Shown in pieces: positions 1-6,750 of a stretch of 7,257 nt of DNA (the stretch's first letter is position 1; every line of letters starts with the position of its first letter). The position numbers were made by a program, and so were the translations under genes. The stretch covers positions 1 to 7,257 of the forward strand of contig JAISHX010000138.1 of assembly GCA_031262335.1 (NCBI GenBank), read 5' to 3'. This DNA comes from Clostridiales bacterium (lineage in GTDB: Bacteria > Bacillota > Clostridia > Lachnospirales > WRAX01). The notes beneath the pieces were generated by a model. The model saw nothing but the letters and a program-made list of their open reading frames with translations. It was not told where the DNA came from and did not search any database.

Positions 1-1
1 T

Positions 2-3000
2 TACAGCCACAGAATTGACCCGTCTGTCGGTGTGTACAAAATAGGTTCAAAAACTTACAATACAGCTGTAATTAACTCACAAACGGGCGAAACACAACAC
101 AATACCTTTATTAAAGATATGGACAAAGTTTTTGCCCAAAATGAAAATCCTAATATTCAAATCCAATTTGGATATAGGTGGGATGATGTTGTCGGCAGAG
201 ATAATGCGGGTAAAATTGTAGACGAAAGCTTACGTTCAAACGACAGGCAAAAACTTGGTAATATACCAAAAGCAGTTTTGACTGTGTATGATTCGGAAGG
301 AAACGTGAGAAAAACTCATACAATAAATCCTTCCGGAGGCTCATATCCGAACAACCTTACCGCAACATACACCCTTACAGGAACAATCGCGGCGCTTGGC
401 TGGCAAAAAGGCGATTACGCAACAGTTTATTTTGTCGGCAGTGCGCAAGTTTATGATATTGCGTCAAAGAAATATGTATATGCGCGTACACTTGAAACAT
501 CAATCGACTTTATTTCAAATACAGCAGACGCGGTTATTATAAATACAGCGGAAGGAACAGCCGGAGTTTCACAAATCGGCAAGCCGTTTTACACTCCAAA
601 TGCCGTGTTTAATGATAACTACGATATTATGTCAATAACACAGCCGGGATTTGTTACACGCTGGCTTGACGGCTCCCATGATAATAATAATGACGGCGTA
701 AATGATGTTTCAACTCAAGACCAAGTTTTCTTGGGAAATCAATTTCCTTTCGATGTAAAATACACAGGCGATAATAAGCTTTATTATGACTATACACAAT
801 CTGTTGCCGGTGCAAGCGAATCAGGCTTTGACCTGACAATTGTTCAGGCAACGTATAAAGCAATTGATACTACCAAAAAGATTTACCTTCCTGTTGAGAA
901 TGCCACAATAAGCATATTGGGCAAAGAAGTCGGAAAAACAGACGCAACAGGACATATTCAATTCCGTGCATACGGCATTACAAAAGGCAGCAACTATCTT
1001 ATCAACGTTTCGTTTGGCGGCAATTCGTATACTGTTTATGCTGTAGCAGGCAACGGACCTGAACGAAAAGTGCTTGAAGTCGGAGATACAATGCGTGCCG
1101 TATTTGACGGAAGCAAAGGTATAGAGCTTAAATATCCAATTGACCCGACATCATTAACAGCAAATACAACGTATTCAAAGAAATTTGTTGGCTTTACAAA
1201 AGAATCAGCTATTCTTGAGGCTTCCGAAGGGTACAGCTATGGCTTGAAATTTAAATTCCAAGCCGGAGCAACCGCACCTGTTACTCCGAACACGGCTGTC
1301 TTGCGTATTACAAAGCGCGGCGACACCGGAGCTACCGAAGTTTGGAGAAGTCCGGCACTCAAAATAGACCCTGTGACAAAAATGTTCACTTTGCCTTCAG
1401 ACCTTGAAAGCAATCCGTTAAGTCCTTACAATATCGTCACAAGGAAAGATATAGAAAAATATGATTTGTGGATTGAGGCATCTCTCCGTGAAACTCAAAA
1501 CGGCGAAGAAGTTGCTCTTTACACTTATCCGGAATTTCCGTCCGGAATTTCGTTCGGGAATCCGCCGGCACTGATTGAGGCAGTACGCTCTTTCACAGGC
1601 GGCTCAAAAGAAGTTGATATTGTCGGTACTATAGAATCTAAATTCAGCTTTGGTGTAAACGTAAGTACAAAAGAATTTGATAAACCGAGTTACGTTGTTG
1701 ACGAGAGAAATCAATATAGCCTTAAACCGCGTATTTCAATCGGCGCAACACTGCAAAGCGTTAAACACGCAACTAATCCTTTGACGGATATACCGATTAA
1801 AGAAACGGAATATTTAGGCTCGGTTCCGGGCGGCGATTCTACTCCGCGTGTAATTCATCCTGATGTTGCTCCGCCGAAAGACCAAGCAGACAACAATAAA
1901 GATGTTACAGTTTCGGATATAGCGTCTGCTCTGTTTGAAACAAGCGGCTCTGCACAAAGCAAGGGCGCGGCAATGTATAACGCTATTGATAAAACATCAA
2001 GCGAAGAAGGTGCCTCAATACCCACAGGCTCGGGAATATCAGAAACAAGCAGCTTTGGATGGGGTGTTGATATTTCCGTTGATATTACGTTTGACATTCC
2101 TTACGTTGATGACGGTCTTGGCGGTCTTAAACAGTCAAGCAAAATCTTCTTTGATTCTATGTCACTTATGGTGACAGGTACGGCACAATATGCCAATACA
2201 AAAACTTATGTCACTCCGATAGGAATACCGATATTTGCCTCGATACGTTTAATGGGGCAACTTACCGCCGTAATAGGTGTTGAGGCAAAAGACAGAGACC
2301 CGTATCGTCAGGAATATAAGAGAAGCTCTCTTACAGGCAATATAATTACAGAAGGCGGCAAGGAACAATACTATTACGTTTATGAACTTAATGAATTAGG
2401 ACTTCCGATGGTTTATGACGAAGCATTTACGCTTTTCCACAAAACGCCCGATGACTACTTTGACGAATATGCAAGATTATTTGTATATCCTCAAATCAAG
2501 CTTAGTGCGGGTGTCGGTGTCGAAATGCTTAATGTCTATCTCAGCGGTGCTGCTGCGTTTGACTTTGAGTTTAACTCACCGAGCTACAATAATAGTCAGT
2601 CAAACGGCAGAGGCGGCGTGACGCTTGATGTAAGCTTTGGTATCAAAATTTTGTTCATTCAGAAAGAATGGTCAATAGCACGCAAGCGTTTCAGCTTCTT
2701 TGAATACGGCAATTACGGTGCTGTTTCGGAAGCTCTGATGGCATCTGTCAATGACCCTTATACGAACTATTTGTATGAAAATGCCGATGATTTTGAAGTA
2801 GCCTCGCGTGAATACCTTAACTACGCGGGCGGATGGAACGGCGGCTCCGATGTAAGATTGTTTGGTGCCGCACTTGAAGGAAACGATTCGGTCAGCAAAA
2901 CACTTAAACAAGGTGTTTACCCGAATCCAAAGACGAAACTTGTTGAGTTGGGTGGCGGAAACTTGCTCATGCTGTTTGCGGATGATATGGCAAACAGAGA

Positions 3001-6000
3001 TGAATATAACCGCTTAGGCGTATTCTATACTGTATTCAACGGGAGCACTTGGTCTGAACCTGAACTTGTCGGTGAGGATGATGGCACTTGGGATGATGAC
3101 CCCGATGCCGCAATAGTTGACGATAAAATTTTGGTTACATTCTCCAACCGTGACCGTGTATTTGATTCAGGGTCAACATCAGCGGAAGTATTATCCTCTG
3201 CAAATATAAGCGGCAGATGGTTTGACCTCTCGGGCAGTCCGATTAGTGACGCGTTTGATATTACTTGGACAAGCGACTTAACGGGTGCAAAAACACAAGA
3301 TTTCTCACACGAAAATGTTTATGATATGTTCGGTGACAGTCAGCCCAAAATCTCTTATGACGAAGGCGAACAAAGGTTGCTTGTGTACTACACTAAGTCA
3401 GATTATATAAATACTCCGCCGTATCAAGAAACTCAAGGCGATGCCGATACAACAACAATCGGCGACTTAGTAAACGCTTATTCGGTTATTGCTTTCCGCA
3501 TTGCCGAAAAAGATGATATAACAGGCGAATTTGTATGGCAGACACAAGACGACTATAAAGAAGATGAAAACTATGACGCAGGTTACTTTGGACAACGCTT
3601 GCTTAATCTTGCTGTACCGGCAAAAGTTGTTGAAGAAGTAAATACTGTTGAGTTGGAGCCGGGTTATCCTACAACGAAAGTTACGCAGACAGTTGAGGCT
3701 ATAAATAACCTTAATGACCCGCGTGTTGTAATGTCCGATGTGACAACATACAACGGACTTGCATTGTTCACTTATGTTATGGATGCCGATTCTAATCTCA
3801 AAACATCTACCGACCAAGAAATTTATATGCAGATTTACAACTATGAAGAAAATTCCTTCAGCATTCCTGTTCAGCTCACAAACAACGCTATTCAGGATAC
3901 AAAACCGAAATATGTACGCGTAAATAATATAACTTATCTTTACTTTATTTCCGGCGGCGACATTGTTTGCATGAATATAAGCGACATTGTTAAGTATAGC
4001 CTTGCATTGAAGGAAGTTCCCGGAACACAAGAAAAGATTTATATTATAGACAAAACAAATGCCGCTGACCCGAACGGGTTTATAATGACAGCGATAGAAC
4101 ACCAAATCAACGAAAACGACGGCTCCGAAAAGCTGATAGAGGACTTTAGTGTTGCGGCGGAAAAAGACGGCGGCGGAATTTATCTTATTTGGACGGAATA
4201 TACTGACGCTCCAAAACAAGACGCAGCCCAAGCCGAGTCAAATAATCAAGCAACATCAAGAGTTATCCGCGGCGCGTATTCAAAACCGACAGAAAAACGT
4301 GAGTATACTCCTGTTTCAGGATATTTCCAAAATTCAGAGGATATAGAATATGTGTATGTTGGTGATAGCGCAACAACTTACCCAAGTGCAGTAAGAGTTA
4401 TCAATCCGGCAGGTCTTACATCACCTGACGGTACTGTAACTTACAACTACGGCGACGAAATTGTAATAGATTATACAACGACAGCGGATATAAACGGTTA
4501 CTACGGAGCGGTTCAGGCAGGCGACACTGTTATGGACGAAAAAACCGTTGCTGTTGAGGACAGTTACAGATGGTCCAAACCTATTACGATTACTCCTGCT
4601 GACGGAACTTGCTACACCGATTTATCGTTTGTTGTAAATGATGATAACGACCTGACAATAACCTATGTCAAGTACAAAGAAAAAGACTATGACCTTGAAA
4701 TTGATGAATCCGGTGAGATTGAGTCTTCCAATATTGAGGCGGACATGACCGACCTTTCTACAACAGAACTTGCTTACGGAAGATATATTCTCAACGGTAA
4801 ACTTCAGGCGAGCGAAGTTAAACTTGACAATGAAATACCTGTTGCCGGAGATGTCGTTACGTTTAGTGCGGACATCATAAACGAAGGACTTATTCCTGTT
4901 AAAGATATTTGGGCAGAGCCTTTCGCTATACAAAACGGACAGGAAATAGAACTTTTGTCGGGCAACGAACTTACAAAGCTTATTGGTGACGATGTAACAC
5001 GTTCATATTTGTTGGGCGGCGACACAAGAACTTTAAGCGCAAGTTTGCAATTGCCTGAAAATATAGAAGGTATTGAAGTAGGATTTAGAGTGTGGACGGA
5101 AAGCGCAGACAGTCCGAGTGGAGAAGAAGAAATTTTGACAAAAACCGTAATTGCTTCAAAATCTGAAGTATATATCGGGAAAGTAACAACTTCTCTTGAC
5201 GCGGACGGTTCGACTGTAACGGCATACTTTACTGTTACTAACCAAGGGAATGTTCCGTTCAACGGAAACGTTTCTATCTCTGTAGGTGAAACTACACTTG
5301 ATACGTTTGAAATTTCTGTTGACGCAAATTCGTTTACGGAAGTTGAACGCACAGTAACAACAACAAACGATATGTTTACAATAAAATCGGCACAAGCAGA
5401 AGATGAAAGCATATATGACGCTATGAATCTTACTGTCAGCATGCCGGATTCCGATGTTACACCTGCTCAGGTTGAAGTTCGCAAGTCTGCCTCTAAAGAA
5501 CAAATAGACTTGATGAATAATATTAAGACATTTACGGCAACGGCGGCATTAAATGTTGCACCGGGCGAAAATCAAACAGTTGAAATATATACCGAACGAT
5601 TTGAGCCTCTTGCCGAAGACGAAAATGACCAAACAGAAATAGTATGGAGCACTAACAATCCGCTTGTAACAGTAAACGGAAATGGTATGATAAGTGTTTC
5701 CGAAGATGCTCCGGCAGGAACAACCGCAACTATAACCGCATTCCTTAAACCTGAAAACACGGTTGTTTCCGGTAACTTTAACGGAACATTTGATGTTGAA
5801 CAAAACTTGTACACTCTTCCCGATACAGCAATTAAACAGGCTACTACTCAAGTGACGGTAACATCAGGTTCTGCTCCGGCTCCGGCGTACAATCCTCCGC
5901 TACCTCCGGCAATTCCGACGGCAACAGCAACACCTGTACCGGACGATTCTGTTATCAGTGCTTCTAAAGACGGCACAGGAGCGGCAGTTGAAATTGTTAA

Positions 6001-6622
6001 AGAAGGTGCAAACGTTCTTGAAACTGAATTTAAAGTTACCGCACCGTCGGCACAATCAGCTTATCAGACTTCAACAAAAGTAACTGTTGATGTTTCCGGC
6101 TTGACAGACACACAAAAAGAAAATCTCTCCGGCGTATTATACAATGATTCCGGAGTTGGTGCCAAAAATCTTGGCGGTGTGCTTTCGGCAGACGGTAAAA
6201 CATTCACGTTTGACACTTACGATGCAACAGGCGTTTACGGAGTAAGACAAGTTCCGGAATTGTTGTTTGTTACGGTTCATATTGGTACAACAGAATATGA
6301 ATCACAAAACACGCATGATTTGGAACAGCCTTTTGACGTTGCTCCGTATATTGATACAGCAAGCAACCGCACAATGGTTCCTGTAAGATTTATCGCTGAA
6401 TCTCTCGGCGCAAAAGTCGAATGGGACGACCCAACAGATACAGTTACAATTACGCTTGGCGACAAAACAGTTTCTCTTGTGATAGGAACGCCAATAGGTG
6501 ATTACGGCGCACCTGTTATCACAAACAGCAGAACATTTGTACCGGCACGCTATGTACTGGAACAGTTCGGCGCGAACGTTGTTTGGGACGAATCGACACA
6601 ATCAGTAAGCATATATAAATAA
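2..6622 (+). CDS. Giant secreted multidomain surface protein with C-terminal stalk domains (5' partial)
   Basis: The frame is open from base 2 to a TAA at 6620-6622. The first possible start, GTG at 32, has no ribosome binding site and no signal peptide follows it, so the true start lies upstream. Residues below count from that GTG. Apparent order: beta-rich N-terminus (1-210); DxNxDG loop (217-222); carboxypeptidase-regulatory-like segment (288-315); long alternating-strand block (525-895) with a low-complexity linker (596-674); beta-propeller-like repeats (965-1545); two CARDB-like sandwiches (about 1590-1700 and 1712-1800); Ig-like BIG2-type domain (about 1820-1940); Pro-rich linker (1948-1970); two stalk repeats (2102-2196). 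Composition is rich in Asp, Thr, Ser, Tyr and Asn with only two cysteines, as expected for an exported Gram-positive protein. There is no LPXTG motif or SLH domain at the C-terminus. No catalytic motif was recognised, so a surface binding or structural role is inferred. Confidence 0.9.
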   Translation, partial: YSHRIDPSVGVYKIGSKTYNTAVINSQTGETQHNTFIKDMDKVFAQNENPNIQIQFGYRWDDVVGRDNAGKIVDESLRSNDRQKLGNIPKAVLTVYDSEGNVRKTHTINPSGGSYPNNLTATYTLTGTIAALGWQKGDYATVYFVGSAQVYDIASKKYVYARTLETSIDFISNTADAVIINTAEGTAGVSQIGKPFYTPNAVFNDNYDIMSITQPGFVTRWLDGSHDNNNDGVNDVSTQDQVFLGNQFPFDVKYTGDNKLYYDYTQSVAGASESGFDLTIVQATYKAIDTTKKIYLPVENATISILGKEVGKTDATGHIQFRAYGITKGSNYLINVSFGGNSYTVYAVAGNGPERKVLEVGDTMRAVFDGSKGIELKYPIDPTSLTANTTYSKKFVGFTKESAILEASEGYSYGLKFKFQAGATAPVTPNTAVLRITKRGDTGATEVWRSPALKIDPVTKMFTLPSDLESNPLSPYNIVTRKDIEKYDLWIEASLRETQNGEEVALYTYPEFPSGISFGNPPALIEAVRSFTGGSKEVDIVGTIESKFSFGVNVSTKEFDKPSYVVDERNQYSLKPRISIGATLQSVKHATNPLTDIPIKETEYLGSVPGGDSTPRVIHPDVAPPKDQADNNKDVTVSDIASALFETSGSAQSKGAAMYNAIDKTSSEEGASIPTGSGISETSSFGWGVDISVDITFDIPYVDDGLGGLKQSSKIFFDSMSLMVTGTAQYANTKTYVTPIGIPIFASIRLMGQLTAVIGVEAKDRDPYRQEYKRSSLTGNIITEGGKEQYYYVYELNELGLPMVYDEAFTLFHKTPDDYFDEYARLFVYPQIKLSAGVGVEMLNVYLSGAAAFDFEFNSPSYNNSQSNGRGGVTLDVSFGIKILFIQKEWSIARKRFSFFEYGNYGAVSEALMASVNDPYTNYLYENADDFEVASREYLNYAGGWNGGSDVRLFGAALEGNDSVSKTLKQGVYPNPKTKLVELGGGNLLMLFADDMANRDEYNRLGVFYTVFNGSTWSEPELVGEDDGTWDDDPDAAIVDDKILVTFSNRDRVFDSGSTSAEVLSSANISGRWFDLSGSPISDAFDITWTSDLTGAKTQDFSHENVYDMFGDSQPKISYDEGEQRLLVYYTKSDYINTPPYQETQGDADTTTIGDLVNAYSVIAFRIAEKDDITGEFVWQTQDDYKEDENYDAGYFGQRLLNLAVPAKVVEEVNTVELEPGYPTTKVTQTVEAINNLNDPRVVMSDVTTYNGLALFTYVMDADSNLKTSTDQEIYMQIYNYEENSFSIPVQLTNNAIQDTKPKYVRVNNITYLYFISGGDIVCMNISDIVKYSLALKEVPGTQEKIYIIDKTNAADPNGFIMTAIEHQINENDGSEKLIEDFSVAAEKDGGGIYLIWTEYTDAPKQDAAQAESNNQATSRVIRGAYSKPTEKREYTPVSGYFQNSEDIEYVYVGDSATTYPSAVRVINPAGLTSPDGTVTYNYGDEIVIDYTTTADINGYYGAVQAGDTVMDEKTVAVEDSYRWSKPITITPADGTCYTDLSFVVNDDNDLTITYVKYKEKDYDLEIDESGEIESSNIEADMTDLSTTELAYGRYILNGKLQASEVKLDNEIPVAGDVVTFSADIINEGLIPVKDIWAEPFAIQNGQEIELLSGNELTKLIGDDVTRSYLLGGDTRTLSASLQLPENIEGIEVGFRVWTESADSPSGEEEILTKTVIASKSEVYIGKVTTSLDADGSTVTAYFTVTNQGNVPFNGNVSISVGETTLDTFEISVDANSFTEVERTVTTTNDMFTIKSAQAEDESIYDAMNLTVSMPDSDVTPAQVEVRKSASKEQIDLMNNIKTFTATAALNVAPGENQTVEIYTERFEPLAEDENDQTEIVWSTNNPLVTVNGNGMISVSEDAPAGTTATITAFLKPENTVVSGNFNGTFDVEQNLYTLPDTAIKQATTQVTVTSGSAPAPAYNPPLPPAIPTATATPVPDDSVISASKDGTGAAVEIVKEGANVLETEFKVTAPSAQSAYQTSTKVTVDVSGLTDTQKENLSGVLYNDSGVGAKNLGGVLSADGKTFTFDTYDATGVYGVRQVPELLFVTVHIGTTEYESQNTHDLEQPFDVAPYIDTASNRTMVPVRFIAESLGAKVEWDDPTDTVTITLGDKTVSLVIGTPIGDYGAPVITNSRTFVPARYVLEQFGANVVWDESTQSVSIYK
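680..721 (+). other. Calcium-loop-like acidic motif in the large protein
   Basis: Residues 217-230 read D-N-N-N-D-G-V-N-D-V-S-T-Q-D. The DxNxDG spacing matches the calcium-binding loop of dockerin, EF-hand and thrombospondin type 3 repeats. Only one copy is visible, and the twelfth loop position is Thr where a canonical EF-hand has Glu or Asp. It may be a single structural calcium site or a chance acidic linker. Confidence 0.4.
893..976 (+). other. Carboxypeptidase-regulatory-like beta-sandwich segment
   Basis: Residues 288-315 have the pattern V-E-N-A-T-I-S-I-L-G, then G-K-T-D-A-T-G-H-I-Q-F. This 'added-on variable, then T-D-x-x-G-x-hydrophobic' layout is typical of carboxypeptidase-regulatory-like and related transthyretin-like folds in secreted proteins. 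Such domains are usually structural or binding modules. The assignment rests on this motif alone; the domain borders are uncertain. Confidence 0.45.
1604..2716 (+). other. Alternating-hydrophobic beta-strand block of the large protein, no family recognised
   Basis: Residues about 525-895 contain at least seven strands with alternating small/polar and hydrophobic residues, for example K-F-S-F-G-V-N-V-S, W-G-V-D-I-S-V-D-I-T-F and S-F-G-I-K-I-L-F-I. A linker at 596-674, rich in Ser, Gly, Ala, Thr and Pro, splits the block. The pattern suggests a large sheet or elongated sandwich. It resembles a barrel in sequence style, but an outer-membrane barrel is not expected if the host is a Firmicute. I do not recognise the family. 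Confidence 0.4.
2924..4666 (+). other. Beta-propeller-like repeat region of the large protein
   Basis: Residues about 965-1545 show diverged repeats of the form 'hydrophobic strand, turn, W-S-x-P'. Clear cases are T-W-S-E-P-E-L-V (1006-1013) and R-W-S-K-P-I-T-I (1513-1520). Strands such as L-L-M-L-F-A, L-L-V-Y-Y, L-A-L-F-T-Y, I-Y-L-I-W-T and L-T-I-T-Y-V recur as would be expected for the inner strands of successive blades. This style is seen in sialidase-like (BNR) propellers, but no full Asp-box and no sialidase arginine triad could be assigned, so enzyme activity is not supported. Both cysteines of the visible protein (1313 and 1527) lie in this region. Confidence 0.5.
4799..5851 (+). other. 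Tandem CARDB-like and Ig-like (BIG2-type) domains
   Basis: Two sandwich domains carry the signature of CARDB/DUF11-type adhesion modules: 'hydrophobic strand, then I/V-x-N-x-G-x-x-P'. The first has I-I-N-E-G-L-I-P-V (near 1615) and the second V-T-N-Q-G-N-V-P-F (near 1735). A third segment around residue 1872 has I-V-W-S-T-N-N-P-L-V-T-V, then G-M-I-S-V and A-G-T-T-A-T-I-T-A, which is the order seen in bacterial Ig-like BIG2 domains. All are extracellular spacer or binding modules. Confidence 0.6.
5873..5943 (+). other. Pro/Ala/Thr-rich linker
   Basis: Residues 1948-1970 contain nine prolines with Ala, Thr and Val, ending T-A-T-P-V-P. Such linkers separate folded modules from the wall-proximal part in secreted Firmicute proteins. 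Here it sets the C-terminal region, including the stalk pair, apart from the rest of the protein. Confidence 0.75.
6251..6619 (+). other. C-terminal stalk domain pair (copper amine oxidase N-terminal-like)
   Basis: Residues 2102-2133 contain R-T-M-V-P-V-R-F-I-A-E-S-L-G-A-K-V-E-W, the hallmark of the copper amine oxidase N-terminal-like (stalk) family. Residues 2167-2185 repeat it as R-T-F-V-P-A-R-Y-V-L-E-Q-F-G-A-N-V-V-W. The strand T-V-T-I-T-L-G-D-K-T-V follows the first copy, and the second ends at the C-terminus. Despite its name, the module is not an amine oxidase; in Firmicutes it occurs on many exported proteins and is generally taken as a structural or cell-surface module. Confidence 0.92.
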
Positions 6623-6634
6623 ACTATAAAAATT

Positions 6635-6670
6635 CCGCCTCACGGATTTATATGCCGTGAGGCGGTTTTT
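6635..6670 (+). terminator. Rho-independent terminator, possibly bidirectional
   Basis: A perfect 11-bp stem, CCGCCTCACGG (6635-6645) with CCGTGAGGCGG (6655-6665), encloses a 9-base loop and is followed by TTTTT (6666-6670). It starts 12 bases after the stop codon of the large gene. On the opposite strand the same stem is followed by AATTTTT, so it could also stop transcription coming from the right. Confidence 0.95.
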
Positions 6671-6683
6671 CCTAAATATCCGT

Positions 6684-6712
6684 TTGACAATGACCCGATA
6701 GCAATTTATAAT
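6684..6712 (+). promoter_or_regulatory. Perfect-consensus sigma-A/sigma-70 promoter of the AbiH-family gene
   Basis: TTGACA (6684-6689) and TATAAT (6707-6712) both match consensus exactly, with the optimal 17-base spacer. Transcription would begin near 6719-6720, giving a leader of about 31 bases. It lies between the upstream terminator and the AbiH-family start codon, so this gene is expressed independently. Confidence 0.9.
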
Positions 6713-6720
6713 AATATAAA
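6705..6720. repeat. AT-rich inverted repeat over the -10 and start region
   Basis: TTTATA (6705-6710) and TATAAA (6715-6720) form a perfect 6-bp inverted repeat with a 4-base spacer. It covers the -10 element and the predicted start point, where a repressor could bind. The arms contain only A and T, so it may be a by-product of AT-rich promoter sequence. Confidence 0.4.
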
Positions 6721-6738
6721 GGGTTAGTGAACAGATAA

Positions 6739-6745
6739 AGGGGAG
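6739..6745 (+). promoter_or_regulatory. Ribosome binding site of the AbiH-family gene
   Basis: AGGGGAG ends 5 bases before ATG 6751 and contains the GGAG core. It fixes this ATG as the start; the next in-frame ATG is 30 codons on, beyond the conserved N-terminal motif. Confidence 0.85.
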
Positions 6746-6750
6746 ATTTT

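Noticed and set aside
32..34. GTG as the true start of the large gene
   Set aside because: The frame stays open to base 2, no ribosome binding site precedes the GTG, and no signal peptide follows it although the rest looks exported. The gene most likely begins left of the window.
1935..2174. 79-codon + strand frame overlapping the large gene
   Set aside because: It is out of frame inside the low-complexity linker of the large gene, with no start signal and a composition typical of a frame shadow.
3467..4231. 254-codon antisense open frame
   Set aside because: It lies wholly inside the large gene on the opposite strand, starts with TTG without a ribosome binding site, and its Cys/Phe/Ile/Tyr-rich product looks like the complement of a codon-biased gene.
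2924..4666. Sialidase activity for the propeller-like region
   Set aside because: W-S-x-P repeats resemble BNR propellers, but no complete Asp-box (S-x-D-x-G-x-T-W) and no catalytic arginine triad or Tyr/Glu pair could be assigned.
4804..5442. 212-codon antisense open frame
   Set aside because: It is opposite a well-supported domain region, has no ribosome binding site, and gives a Ser/Val-rich product with no recognisable domain; best explained as a shadow of the coding strand.
6251..6619. Copper amine oxidase enzyme
   Set aside because: Only the N-terminal-like stalk repeats are present; the catalytic domain with its topaquinone tyrosine and copper-binding histidines is absent.
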